A stretch of 64,000 bases of DNA from Candidatus Saccharibacteria bacterium oral taxon 488 (GTDB lineage Bacteria; Patescibacteriota; Saccharimonadia; Saccharimonadales; Saccharimonadaceae), in assembly GCA_010202115.1 (NCBI GenBank), contig CP047917.1:372001-436000 (forward strand). The letters run 5' to 3'. Numbering within the stretch: the stretch's first letter is position 1; the number at the start of each line of letters is the position of its first letter. Positions 36,900 through 45,616 of the stretch are shown here, one piece after another. Made by a program: the position numbers and the translations under genes. The notes beneath the pieces are model-generated. The model saw only the letters and a list, made by a program, of their open reading frames with translations. It searched no databases and was not told the DNA's origin.

Positions 36900-36974
36900 A
36901 GGGGCATAGTTCATCGGCTAGAATGGCGGTCTCCAAAACCGCAGAGGTAGGTTCGATTCCTACTGCCCCTGCCA
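36900..36974 (+). tRNA. tRNA-Trp (CCA anticodon)
   Basis: Acceptor AGGGGCA pairs with TGCCCCT; anticodon stem GCGGT/ACCGC with loop CTCCAAA gives anticodon CCA; T-arm GTAGGTTCGATTCCTAC. Discriminator G and CCA encoded. TATAAT (36865-36870) lies upstream and a terminator hairpin downstream, so it is a single-gene unit. Confidence 0.97.
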
Positions 36975-36988
36975 CGATTTATGGCGTA

Positions 36989-37012
36989 ACGACTTGATGA
37001 AAGTCGTTTTTT
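36989..37012 (+). terminator. Terminator of tRNA-Trp
   Basis: ACGACTT (36989-36995) pairs with AAGTCGT (37001-37007), followed by TTTTT. It begins 15 nt after the tRNA 3' end. Confidence 0.85.
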
Positions 37013-37100
37013 AATGGCTTGCTGTAGAATTGACGGCGCATATCAATTCGCCGCTTGTGAAAATAATGCCTTGATCTCGTGAAAAAAATGCCAGATGCGC

Positions 37101-37129
37101 TTGAAAAAGCATAAGCGGCGGTCTATACT
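37101..37129 (+). promoter_or_regulatory. Promoter of the alpha-glucan operon
   Basis: TTGAAA (37101-37106), 17-nt spacer and TATACT (37124-37129); the ATG follows 9 nt later. It drives the GT4-GH57-GH15 unit. Confidence 0.75.
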
Positions 37130-37138
37130 GGGAATAAG

Positions 37139-38350
37139 ATGAGAATTTTGATGCTAGGGTGGGAGCTTCCTCCGCACAATTGTGGCGGCCTCGGTGTGGC
37201 GTGTTACCAGATGTCAAAGGCGCTGGCAGCGCATGGTATTGTTATTGATTTTGTTGTGCCCTACTCGGCCGAGCATCCGAATATTACCCATATGAACATT
37301 TATGCGGCCTCGCCGCTGCCGCCGGGCTGTCGAGACTGCGGGGCGTATGATCATGGTGTTGCGCCAGATACTGAGGATGGTGATGAGCACGGGCTTGAAC
37401 CGATGCGTCGGTTACAGCGCCGCTATGGCAAGTTTGTCAGGCAGTTCGCTCGGATGTATCCACCGGACGCCATTCATGCTCACGACTGGCTGACGATGGA
37501 GGCTGGCGTGATCGCCAAGGAGGTGTCGGGTGCTCCGTTGATTGTTCATGTGCATGCTACTGAGTTTGATCGCTCGGGCGAGCATTCGGGTAATCCCTTG
37601 GTGCATGAGATTGAGCAGCAGGGGCTGATGATGGCTGATCGAATTATCGCGGTTAGCCGTATTACCAAGGACATGATTGTTAAGAATTATCATATCCCGC
37701 CAGATAAGGTTGAGGTGGTATATAATGCGATTGACCTGGCTGATCTACCGCCGCATGAGTACGACACGGCGACATACAAATACCTCGAGGATCTCAAGAC
37801 CGATGGTTATACCATCGTTGGTGCGTTGACACGGCTGACGGTGCAGAAAGGACTGACCTATTTTGTGCGGGCGGCAGCTAGAGCGCTGGAGCGCTACGAC
37901 AAGATCGCATTTTTGCTATCGGGCGATGGCGAGCAGCGGGATGAATTGGTGGCCTTAGCCGCGCGGCTGGGCGTGAGCGACCGGGTGATTTTCACTGGTT
38001 TTGTTCGCGGCAAGCAGTGGCGCGATGCCTACTACCTGATTGATATATTTATCATGAGTTCGGTGTCAGAACCGTTTGGGCTGACGGCACTGGAGGCAGC
38101 GCATCACGATACAGCGCTGCTCATCAGTAAGCAGTCGGGTGTTGGCGAGGTACTCCATAACATCATGCGGTTTGATTATTGGGATGTTGATAAGCTGGCG
38201 GACGAGATCGTCAATATTGCGCGCTCGCCAGGCTTGCAATCGGCATTAAAGCGCAATGTCAAGGATGAATACGCTCGGCTGTCATGGCGGGATGCTGCGG
38301 AGCGGTGTGTCGCGCTGTATCAAGCATCGGCCCAAAGGAGGTGGGTATGA
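37139..38350 (+). CDS. Glycosyltransferase family 4, glycogen-synthase-like
   Basis: 403 residues, GT-B fold. The N-terminal ILMLGWELPPHNCGGLGVACYQMSKALAAHG corresponds to the ADP/UDP-glucose-binding Gly loop of glycogen synthases and related GT4 enzymes. The C-terminal domain has LTVQKGLTYFVRAA, SGDGEQRDEL, VIFTGFV and the retaining-enzyme motif SEPFGLTALEAAHHDTALLISKQSGVGE (E-x7-E). With the two hydrolases that follow it probably makes or elongates an alpha-glucan store; the donor sugar is not fixed. Its TGA overlaps the ATG of the GH57 gene. Confidence 0.85.
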   Translation: MRILMLGWELPPHNCGGLGVACYQMSKALAAHGIVIDFVVPYSAEHPNITHMNIYAASPLPPGCRDCGAYDHGVAPDTEDGDEHGLEPMRRLQRRYGKFVRQFARMYPPDAIHAHDWLTMEAGVIAKEVSGAPLIVHVHATEFDRSGEHSGNPLVHEIEQQGLMMADRIIAVSRITKDMIVKNYHIPPDKVEVVYNAIDLADLPPHEYDTATYKYLEDLKTDGYTIVGALTRLTVQKGLTYFVRAAARALERYDKIAFLLSGDGEQRDELVALAARLGVSDRVIFTGFVRGKQWRDAYYLIDIFIMSSVSEPFGLTALEAAHHDTALLISKQSGVGEVLHNIMRFDYWDVDKLADEIVNIARSPGLQSALKRNVKDEYARLSWRDAAERCVALYQASAQRRWV

Positions 38351-39558
38351 GCCGAGGCATCACCCTCTATCTCCACGTACATCAGCCGTGGCGGGTGCGA
38401 CGATACAGTATTTTTGACGTGGCGGCGCGGCATGATTATTTCGAGACGAATGATCCAGCCCAAAACAACGAGTTAATTTTTCATAAAGTCGCCGAGAAGT
38501 CGTATCTGCGGATGAATGCCCTGTTGGAGGAGCTGCTCAGGCGGCATCATGATTTCAAGCTGTCGCTGAGCATCAGCGGTGTGTTCCTCGAGCAAGCGGA
38601 GCGCTTTAACCCAGCGGTGATCGAGAGCTTTAAGCGACTGGTCGACACCGGCAAGGTCGAATTGGTATCAAGCCCGTATTATCACAGCCTAGCGTTCTTT
38701 TATTCGCGCCCCGAGTTTGAGAAGCAAATTCGTCGCCATCAGCAGAAGCTGCGCCAGCTGTTTGGTGTCGAGACCAAGGTGCTCGCAAATACCGAGCTAG
38801 CGTATAACAACGACCTCGCCAAGTGGGCGGAGGCGGCTGGCTTTAGTGGTGTGTTAGCCGAGGGTTGGGATGAGGTGCTGGAGTGGCGCAGTCCGAATTA
38901 TGTGTATCGGCCGGTTGGTACGGACAAGATTGGACTGCTGCTCAAGAATTATCGCCTGAGTGACGATATCGCTTTTCGGTTTAGTAATCGGTCGTGGGCG
39001 GGTTGGCCGCTGACGGCAGAAAAATATCGGACGTGGCTGATGGAGGCGACAGCCGAGGCGCCGCTGGTTAATTTGTTCATGGATTATGAAACCTTTGGCG
39101 AGCACCAGTGGTCGGATAGCGGTATTTTTAGCTTTTTTGATCAATTTGTTGCCTCGTGGCTCGAGGTTAGCGGTAATACGTTTTATACGGTGTTTGAAGC
39201 GCTGGCGGCGCATCGGCCGGTTGGTGATATTAGTATGCCAGAGACGGTGACTTGGGCGGATAGTGAGCGCGATTTGACAGCGTGGAATGGCAATGAGTTA
39301 CAGAAAGAAGCGCTGCGGTATTTGTATGAGCTGGAGGCTGATGTACTGAGGAGTGGCGATGAGCAGCTGATCACTGACTGGCGGCGACTGCAGTCGTCTG
39401 ATCATTTTTACTATATGTGCACCAAGTGGTTTACCGACGGCGACGTCCACGCCTATTTCAGTCCGTATGATTCGCCGTACGAGGCCTTCCTCTATTATGT
39501 TAACGCAATTCGCGATGTGCGCTGGCGGCTGAGCGCGCATCGGTACGAGAGGTTTTGA
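38347..39558 (+). CDS. GH57 family alpha-amylase-type glycoside hydrolase
   Basis: 403 residues from the ATG at 38347, which overlaps the GT4 stop (ATGA). GH57 landmarks: LYLHVHQPWRVRRY at the N-terminus (HQP motif), SLSISGVFLEQ, VSSPYYHSLAFF, NTELAYNNDLAKWAEAAGFSGVLAEG carrying the expected catalytic Glu, and FMDYETFGEHQW carrying the expected Asp. Retaining enzymes of this family act as alpha-amylases, 4-alpha-glucanotransferases or branching enzymes; the exact type is open. No signal peptide, so it works on cytoplasmic glucan. Confidence 0.87.
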   Translation: MSRGITLYLHVHQPWRVRRYSIFDVAARHDYFETNDPAQNNELIFHKVAEKSYLRMNALLEELLRRHHDFKLSLSISGVFLEQAERFNPAVIESFKRLVDTGKVELVSSPYYHSLAFFYSRPEFEKQIRRHQQKLRQLFGVETKVLANTELAYNNDLAKWAEAAGFSGVLAEGWDEVLEWRSPNYVYRPVGTDKIGLLLKNYRLSDDIAFRFSNRSWAGWPLTAEKYRTWLMEATAEAPLVNLFMDYETFGEHQWSDSGIFSFFDQFVASWLEVSGNTFYTVFEALAAHRPVGDISMPETVTWADSERDLTAWNGNELQKEALRYLYELEADVLRSGDEQLITDWRRLQSSDHFYYMCTKWFTDGDVHAYFSPYDSPYEAFLYYVNAIRDVRWRLSAHRYERF

Positions 39559-41282
39559 TGTCGGTGCTTCTCGCAAATGGCAGGCTGGCGGTTGAGCTCG
39601 ATCAGTTTGGCCGAGTGAGTTCGCTGTCGTTCCCGCACGTTGGCCGCGAAGTCCAGAACCATCAGGCCGTGCATCGGATCGGCGTGTGGGTGGACGGCGA
39701 GTTTTCGTGGATTGATGATGGATCGTGGCAAGTGACGATGCGACTGCCGCAGGGGGCGCTGGTGGCGCACACGGTGCTCAAGCATGAGCGATTGGGACTG
39801 GTGCTGGAGTGCGATGATTTTGTCGATAGCAAGGTCAATGTGTTCGGCCGCAATATTCACGTGGTCAATCTGCGAACTGAGACGCGCCAGGTGAGGTTGT
39901 TTTTGCATCAGGCGTTTCGGCTATACGATGATGGTCAAGCGATTGATACGGCGCAGTATGTCGAGGCTTCGCGGGCGCTGCTGCATTATCGCGGGCGGCG
40001 GGCGTTTGCTGTTGGTCTGCGGACATTTGATGGGCATGATTTCGATCGGTGGACGGTCGGGCGATTTGGTGATGGGCTCGATGGAGCGTGGCGCGATGCG
40101 GAGGATGGTGAGCTGGCGGGCTGTCCGCATGAATATGGCATGACTGACTCGGTGCTGGGCTGTTCGCTGCGGCTGGCAGCGCTAGCGTCGGATCGCTGCA
40201 CTTACTGGCTCGCGGCCGGGACGTCGATCAAGGAAGCGCTGGGGCTGCACGAAAAGACGCGCAGTATCGGCTTAGTGCGGAGCTTGGCGCGGACAACGGA
40301 TTTTTGGCACAAGTGGCTGAGCCCCGGTTTTCGCGCAGCCCAGAAATTGCCGCTACCACACCGTAAGGCCTTTATTAATTCCTTGTTGACACTGCGAGCC
40401 CACGTGGATGAATCTGGATTGGTACTGACTGATGACGCGGTGGGCGGTTGTCGTCTATACGACGCAGCATTCGCGCTGTGGCCGCTGATTCGGCTGGGGT
40501 ATGGCAATGAGGCGGCGATGTTTTTCGAAGCTTGCCGGCGGATATTTGAGACTGATGGCTACTTTGCGCCAGCGTATTATACGGATGGTGAGCCGGTGGC
40601 GACTGATACTGCGTGGCGCCAAGACCGGCCGCCAATGCGCCTGGCGGACGCGGCGGCGGTACTATTTATCTTCTGTCAATTTGCGACGTCGCGAGTTGGC
40701 GTGGAGCGCTCGCGGCAGCTATATCAGTCGGTGGCCACCAAGGTAGCGACATTTTTGACGGATAATTGGGATAATCCGGTGGCAGACGACGACGCGGCGT
40801 TCGTTTGGCAGTTGTCGCGCGCGGCGCTGGAGCAAGCGAGCGAACTCGCGCAGCAGCACGACGACCCAGCCAATGCGGTGCAGTGGCGAACCTGCGCTGA
40901 TGATATCAGCGCGCAGCTAGCGGGACGTGGTGCTGACGAGGTGACGATGGATGCGGTGTATGCCGCCTATATGTTCGGTGTTGAGGGCGAGGCCGAGCGA
41001 ACCAAGCAGCTGGTTGACGAGGCGACACAAACACTGGCGGCAGTTGATGGTCTGTTCAAGCGACGGGTGGAGGATTCAGATAGTAGCGTGGTTGCTAGTT
41101 TGTGGCTGGCGCAATACTATATCGAGACAGGAGAGATGGTGCGAGCAGAGCGAATCGTTGACTTGATCCGCGAGCGGTGCATTACCAAAACTGGCGCGGT
41201 AAGTGAGCATAACGCGTCGTCGGTGGTAGCTTCGGCTGAATATGTCAATACCCTGCTTGATATGATCGTGGCGCAGCGGTAG
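39558..41282 (+). CDS. GH15-like glucoamylase/trehalase-type hydrolase
   Basis: 574 residues. An N-terminal beta-rich domain (GRLAVELDQFGRVSSLSFPHVG, VRLFLHQAFRLYDDGQAIDTAQYV) is followed by an (alpha/alpha)6-type barrel. The marks are SLLTLRAHVDESGLVLTDDA, DAAFALWPLIRLGYGNEAAMFFEA, DTAWRQDRPPMRLADAAAVLF and the final AVSEHNASSVVASAEYVNTLLD, the usual bacterial GH15 layout. It should release glucose from alpha-glucans. The ATG at 39558 shares a base with the GH57 stop (TGATG). Cytoplasmic. Confidence 0.8.
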   Translation: MSVLLANGRLAVELDQFGRVSSLSFPHVGREVQNHQAVHRIGVWVDGEFSWIDDGSWQVTMRLPQGALVAHTVLKHERLGLVLECDDFVDSKVNVFGRNIHVVNLRTETRQVRLFLHQAFRLYDDGQAIDTAQYVEASRALLHYRGRRAFAVGLRTFDGHDFDRWTVGRFGDGLDGAWRDAEDGELAGCPHEYGMTDSVLGCSLRLAALASDRCTYWLAAGTSIKEALGLHEKTRSIGLVRSLARTTDFWHKWLSPGFRAAQKLPLPHRKAFINSLLTLRAHVDESGLVLTDDAVGGCRLYDAAFALWPLIRLGYGNEAAMFFEACRRIFETDGYFAPAYYTDGEPVATDTAWRQDRPPMRLADAAAVLFIFCQFATSRVGVERSRQLYQSVATKVATFLTDNWDNPVADDDAAFVWQLSRAALEQASELAQQHDDPANAVQWRTCADDISAQLAGRGADEVTMDAVYAAYMFGVEGEAERTKQLVDEATQTLAAVDGLFKRRVEDSDSSVVASLWLAQYYIETGEMVRAERIVDLIRERCITKTGAVSEHNASSVVASAEYVNTLLDMIVAQR

Positions 41283-41336
41283 ATTAGCGCATGGGAATTA
41301 CACCGGCCTACTGATTTGGTCGTTTGTCGCAAATAA

Positions 41337-41366
41337 AAAATCACCCCTATCCTAGGGGGGTGATTC
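41337..41366. terminator. Bidirectional terminator between glucan operon and rpmG
   Basis: AATCACCCCTA and TAGGGG(GG)TGATT form an 11-bp stem with loop TCC; A-tract on the left and T-rich flank. The rpmG gene converges from the minus strand, so it can serve both. Confidence 0.85.
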
Positions 41367-41379
41367 TCGCTTGATGTCA

Positions 41380-41598
41380 TTAGCCCTTGCGTGGCTTGAC
41401 TTCGTTGCGGCCGAGGTTTTTCTTGGTCTCGGTGTAGGTTGCGTGCTGGCGGGCCACTGGGTCGTATTTTCGGAGTGTCAATTTGCCCTGCCCTTTGGTG
41501 GTGCGGTTTTGGGTATTGACCGTGGTGTAGTACGTGCGGTGACCGCTCAAATTACTGACCAAACCAATCAACTTTCGCTTCGTATTCTTCTTTGCCAT
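41380..41598 (-). CDS. rpmG: Ribosomal protein L33, Cys-free
   Basis: 72 residues. IGLVSNLSGHRTYYTTVNTQNRTTKGQGKLTLRKYDPVARQHATYTETK matches L33 (compare LKKYDPVARKHV). The zinc-binding CxxC pairs of the other L33 class are absent. A basic C-terminal extension (NLGRNEVKPRKG) of about 15 residues is unusual. TATAAT (41635-41640) lies upstream with a leader of about 30 nt. Confidence 0.93.
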   Translation of the reverse strand: MAKKNTKRKLIGLVSNLSGHRTYYTTVNTQNRTTKGQGKLTLRKYDPVARQHATYTETKKNLGRNEVKPRKG

Positions 41599-41699
41599 CT
41601 CTTTACTCGTTACGTTTATTTACAATCTTGACCGATTATAGCACAGATAATTAGGAAACGCTAGGGGCGCTGACAAGGAAAATTGCTCTTGCCCCCGAG

Positions 41700-42371
41700 C
41701 TAATACCAGCGTACCATCTTATCAAGTGGCCGGCGGCTGCGCGGGTGCGGTTGGTTGCTACGACTGGCGTAGCCGAGCGCTAGCATGAGAACCGGCAGAT
41801 CTTTGGCTGGGTCGATGAGCTGGTGGGTTGTCAGTACCTCTGTCGCTTGATCAATCGAAAATCCCTCAATTGGACACGAGTCAATCCCCCGCTGGGCCGC
41901 CACCAGCATCGCGAAGCCGAGGGCGATATACGCCTGATGCGCTGACCATTGGTGTAGCCCATCAGGCGTGTCCGTCAGCTTGAAATCTTTCTTGGCCCAC
42001 TGCCTCCAGAACATTTTGTAGGCAGTGCGCTCGACCAGATTCATTTCTTTTACGTCCTGGAGTATGTGATCAATGTGATCACTAAGTGCCTCGGCTGTCT
42101 TGGCAGTAAAAATGAGGAAATGGCTGGCATCGAAGCGCGGCTTGTTAATCGGCGCACATTTTTTCAGATCCTGGCGCAGCTGCTGATCTTGGGCGACGAT
42201 GACGTCGAATTGCTCAAAACCGTACGAGGTTGGCGTGAGGCGAATTGCCTCAAGGATCAGCTCCACGTCCTGGTCAGAGATCTTTTTATCAGCGTCAAAT
42301 TTTTTGCAGGCGTGGCGGAAGTCCAGCGCCTTGGTAATTTCTGCTGCTGAAATGGTTGGTTTACTGGTCAT
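41700..42371 (-). CDS. NAD(P)H-dependent nitroreductase-family flavoprotein
   Basis: 223 residues. FMN-dependent reductase fold: ALDFRHACKKFDADKKISDQDVELILEAIRLTPTSYGFEQFDVIVAQD (the R-S/H-x-R-x-F-like FMN-phosphate region and SS/TSYG loop), then GIDSCPIEGFSIDQATEVL and VLMLALGYASRSNQPHPRSRRPLDKMV. Substrate unknown; may reduce quinones, nitro compounds or flavins. Its start overlaps the stop of the AlkD-like gene (ATGA), forming a two-gene unit. Confidence 0.9.
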   Translation of the reverse strand: MTSKPTISAAEITKALDFRHACKKFDADKKISDQDVELILEAIRLTPTSYGFEQFDVIVAQDQQLRQDLKKCAPINKPRFDASHFLIFTAKTAEALSDHIDHILQDVKEMNLVERTAYKMFWRQWAKKDFKLTDTPDGLHQWSAHQAYIALGFAMLVAAQRGIDSCPIEGFSIDQATEVLTTHQLIDPAKDLPVLMLALGYASRSNQPHPRSRRPLDKMVRWY

Positions 42372-43066
42372 TGGTGTCCTCCTTTTTGTTGCCTAATGAT
42401 ACGTTGCTGTTCGGGTGTGAATCGCCGCGATTCGCGCATTTTTTGGTAAGCTTTGTTGCGCGTCCAAGTGTCGATGCGTCCGTTTTCTAATTCAGCCAAC
42501 GTCAGCTCAAAAAACTGCACTGCCGCCGTGGCGTACAGCCAAGCCAGTGCCATTTTGACGTAATAGCCGTCGTGTGTAACGTTTCGTAGCGCGGCAAAAA
42601 CTTGATCAATATGCGATTCATCCAAAAAATTAGTCATCAAAGAAATTACGCCGTAACGTACCGTCAACTCGGCTTCGCTCCGCAAACATTCCAGCGCAAA
42701 ATCCCACCACATTTTACCAGCAAAGCGCCGCTTTTTCTCGACAAATATATCGATATGCGCCCACGAATCAACGAGTGGCAAATATTGTTTAGTCAAATTA
42801 ATCGCCGTCTGCTCATCGAGCCGAGCGTGCGTGATCAGTAGCCCGCATAGCAGCACGTAGTCAAATGACTTGTTCTTGGCCGTTAGCAATTTGCTAATGT
42901 CCGCTGCGCTCATGTCAGGCGCTAATTCCCGCGCCAACCGCCGCAAATCCGGCACGCGCACGCCGATGACCGGCATCTTGGTATTAACGATACGCTGATT
43001 AAAGGCGGCGTAGGATTCGTTGCCTTGGGCAAGCGTTTCGAGTTGGCGCGTGAGGCTGTGAAGCAT
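42368..43066 (-). CDS. AlkD-like DNA alkylation repair protein
   Basis: 232 residues, all-helical HEAT-like repeat protein. VRVPDLRRLARELAPDMSAADI, the conserved ALLCGLLITHARL-like helix, PLVDSWAHIDIFVEKK (Trp/Asp positions that in AlkD approach the damaged base), CLRSEAELTVRYGVISLMTNFLDESH and YYVKMALAWLYATAAVQFFEL all fit the family. Likely removes N3/N7-alkylated purines. TATAAT (43073-43078) is 6 nt before the ATG: leaderless. Confidence 0.85.
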   Translation of the reverse strand: MLHSLTRQLETLAQGNESYAAFNQRIVNTKMPVIGVRVPDLRRLARELAPDMSAADISKLLTAKNKSFDYVLLCGLLITHARLDEQTAINLTKQYLPLVDSWAHIDIFVEKKRRFAGKMWWDFALECLRSEAELTVRYGVISLMTNFLDESHIDQVFAALRNVTHDGYYVKMALAWLYATAAVQFFELTLAELENGRIDTWTRNKAYQKMRESRRFTPEQQRIIRQQKGGHQ

Positions 43067-43207
43067 ATGTTTATTATAACCTATAAGTGGCGCATTGCTA
43101 ACGCTGCTCCCACTGTTTCGGCAAAACCCGGCACGAGCTTCATCGTAGTCACTTCTTTTATATCAAACCAGGTAGCCTAAAACAAAACCAAAACGACTTA
43201 GCTTAAG

Positions 43208-44314
43208 TTATTTGCTAATGATTAGCACCTCTTTTGTTTTCGAGTGTGACAAAGCGTACTTGTAGTCCCTATTAGATACCACGCACATTTCTTTACCATA
43301 TTGTGAAAGTATATCACATATCTGTTCAATGCTCGGGATACCGTCGCTTCTATAAGAAATGACTATTGTGGAATCAGAAAACTTACTTATTATTTTATGG
43401 AACTCTCTTTCTATCTGATTTTTATTAGTCCACGGGTTCTTTTTCTTATTTTTTATAGGTAAATGCTTATATCTATGATTAATCTTATTGTTCCAAGTTT
43501 TGTAGTTGGCTATTCCCTCTAGAAAGTGATAGAAATCTAAGTAGTCCGTGCCTACACCGTTGCTAGAGATGTACGGTGGGTCAAGATATACTAGGTCAAT
43601 GTTTTTTGAATCAAAAGTTACTACGTCTTTATTTAGGGCAACACAATTTTTACCGTTTGAGAATATTGAGCTATTGGCTTCTGCTGCGAAATGTCGAAAA
43701 CAACTTTCGAAAGACTTGTCCCATGTCGCTTTGTTGCCAAAACTGCGCTTTACTGTCGATAGTCGTAAGTACAAGTTTGCTCTATGAAATAAATTATACG
43801 GCCTTTTAATAATACACGATTGAAATAAAGAAAAATAAGCAATTGCCCTCTTATACCTATCCCCCAAGAGCTCAATATTAAAAATCGTTTTATCAAGCCA
43901 AGCATTTTCCTCGTCAGTATAGAAAATTCCCTTAAACGTTTTTTGAATAAAATTAAATGAACCGCTGTTATTGTTTAATATGAATTCAATATCTTCCTCG
44001 GTTAATAATATGGAATCATTTTCTATAAGTGCAGTTCCTATTATCGAGTTGAACCTAAGAATGTCGTTATAGATAACTTCCTTTCCCTTGCGCTTCAGCA
44101 TATGCGATACAGAACCGGTTCCACCAAAAGCATCAAGTGCGGTTGTAAAATTTATATCATATATATTTTCCCAAATCCAATCTGTTAATTTGTTCTTTGA
44201 ACCCTGATAGCGTGTAGCTGGAAAAGGGTGCATTTCGTCAAATACAGTAATGATTTTTTCTTCTGCTAAATACGGTAAGAAGGATGGCTGAATCGCGACG
44301 TTCAGATCTCTCAT
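43208..44314 (-). CDS. DNA adenine N6-methyltransferase (Dam/D12 class) of an EcoRV-like system
   Basis: 368 residues. The AdoMet-binding motif is ALDAFGGTGSVSHML (F-x-G-x-G) preceded by TRYQGSKNKL, and the catalytic motif IV is LDPPYISSNG; order X-I-IV identifies the alpha/D12 class that makes N6-methyladenine. Strongly AT-rich compared with neighbours, suggesting horizontal transfer. It starts 2 nt after the stop of the endonuclease gene, so both belong to one operon. By association with the EcoRV-like enzyme it should methylate GATATC. Confidence 0.9.
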   Translation of the reverse strand: MRDLNVAIQPSFLPYLAEEKIITVFDEMHPFPATRYQGSKNKLTDWIWENIYDINFTTALDAFGGTGSVSHMLKRKGKEVIYNDILRFNSIIGTALIENDSILLTEEDIEFILNNNSGSFNFIQKTFKGIFYTDEENAWLDKTIFNIELLGDRYKRAIAYFSLFQSCIIKRPYNLFHRANLYLRLSTVKRSFGNKATWDKSFESCFRHFAAEANSSIFSNGKNCVALNKDVVTFDSKNIDLVYLDPPYISSNGVGTDYLDFYHFLEGIANYKTWNNKINHRYKHLPIKNKKKNPWTNKNQIEREFHKIISKFSDSTIVISYRSDGIPSIEQICDILSQYGKEMCVVSNRDYKYALSHSKTKEVLIISK

Positions 44315-44316
44315 AG

Positions 44317-45129
44317 CTACAACTCTTCGTCGATGGTGTTTAATAATTTGGCATCCGGCAGCTTTTTCTTGTATGCTACGTATTGTTTTAGATTTGAATA
44401 TGGCGTATTTCCACCATCAGCCATATCACGAGTTTGGTAATACATCCAATAGTCGTCAAAAATATCTGCACCAAGTTTAGCGAACGGCCCGTTACCATTA
44501 TGTAGCTTTTCTATCTCTGTGATCGAGCCAATATTTTTTGTATTTCCTGAACCTGGTCTTGAGTTGGCAATCTTATATTTTTCCTGAACAATATAATCAA
44601 AATCAGAGACAACAGAGACTATCTCCGGTAAATCATCAATCGTATATATTTTTTCTTCATCAATTTTATTGGGCTGCTGCGTATAAATGACCCCAAGAAC
44701 AAGGTGGCAAGTATAATTTGAATATGGCATAGTTATATTTTTACCACTGGAACGATTGCGGAAATATCCAGTAAAAGCACCCAAGGTAAAACCGTTTACC
44801 CGAGTATTGCTGACTCGATAGGTAGATTTCACATCTACTGCAAACGCAGTCCCGTCTCTCTCATCAATAAATGTAATGTCAGGATAGAAATTTTGATGCT
44901 CAGCTAGCACCATTTTTAGCTTATTGCTTCTCGCAAACTTCGAAATCGTAGGGAATAACATAAGCTCTATTATCTTAGATATGACCTTTGTATCTATTGA
45001 GATAGTATAGATATTTTTGTAAATGTCTATAAAGCCCTTAACTACCCAATCATTATTCCTGTCTTGCAAGACTTTAAGGTCACCCCTTAAGGTATTTTCT
45101 AATTTGTTCTTAAATTCTTGTACTTTCAT
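44317..45129 (-). CDS. EcoRV-like type II restriction endonuclease
   Basis: 270 residues. Aligns by eye with EcoRV along most of its length: SIDTKVISKIIELMLFPTISKFA against SDTKVLSTIFELFSRPIINKIA; NFYPDITF and AFAVDVKSTYR (the Asp...Asp-x-Lys active site) against HYPDFTL and AIDIKTTYT; FTLGAFTGYFRN against FTLGGYTSFIRN; PGSGNTKNIGSI against AGSGNTTNIGSI; and DDYWMYYQTRD against LDYWRNYERTS. Catalytic residues are intact. Predicted to cut GATATC. AT-rich, with its methyltransferase directly downstream. A weak TATACT with a ~17-nt leader lies upstream. Confidence 0.9.
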   Translation of the reverse strand: MKVQEFKNKLENTLRGDLKVLQDRNNDWVVKGFIDIYKNIYTISIDTKVISKIIELMLFPTISKFARSNKLKMVLAEHQNFYPDITFIDERDGTAFAVDVKSTYRVSNTRVNGFTLGAFTGYFRNRSSGKNITMPYSNYTCHLVLGVIYTQQPNKIDEEKIYTIDDLPEIVSVVSDFDYIVQEKYKIANSRPGSGNTKNIGSITEIEKLHNGNGPFAKLGADIFDDYWMYYQTRDMADGGNTPYSNLKQYVAYKKKLPDAKLLNTIDEEL

Positions 45130-45389
45130 GCTAATAGACTAATAGTAGTATATCACAAAATAACACTCAGTGCTCACTTGTATACATGGAAATAATTCTG
45201 TAAACTGTCGTCGATGTTATCGGAGTATCTTTGTTTATTGCTTGCATTTCTGAGGATGCTTTACCTAGCGATAATAATATGCCCGACAATTTACCTACTA
45301 TTGTGGATCTTGGAGTCATGGCCTTACTGACATCAAGGCGCCAAAACAAAAAACTGGCTAAAAATTTACTAGTAATCTAAAAATCAAAA
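45130..45389. other. AT-rich intergenic stretch upstream of the restriction gene
   Basis: Contains the promoter region of the endonuclease gene and a 60-codon minus-strand frame (45167-45349, ending TTVYRIISMYTSEH) with no Shine-Dalgarno, no close -10 box and no recognised motif. It may be the remnant of a gene left at the edge of the transferred block, next to tRNA-Thr. No gene is called. Confidence 0.4.
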
Positions 45390-45465
45390 TGGAGCCACGA
45401 TCGGGGCTTGAACCCGAGACCTCATCCTTACCATGGATGCGCTCTACCAACTGAGCTATCGCGGC
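45390..45465 (-). tRNA. tRNA-Thr (GGT anticodon)
   Basis: Minus strand: acceptor GCCGCGA pairs with TCGTGGC; anticodon stem CATCC/GGATG with loop ATGGTAA gives GGT; T-arm TCGGGTTCAAGCCCCGA (one mismatch). CCA encoded (45390-45392). It stands at the right edge of the AT-rich restriction-modification block. Confidence 0.96.
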
Positions 45466-45616
45466 ATTACACCATCGCCTGCGGCATGCGCTCTACGTAT
45501 GTTTACGTTTCACGCGTAGAAGCTATCGCGACACACCGCTACGTCCGAAAACGGCGCGGCAACATTCGTATTGTACCATATTCACGTGGCCGTGCAAAGA
45601 CGATGGCGTTCTCAGA

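Noticed and set aside
45167..45349. 60-codon minus-strand frame
   Set aside because: No promoter at the leaderless distance, no Shine-Dalgarno, no motif; kept only as a possible remnant.
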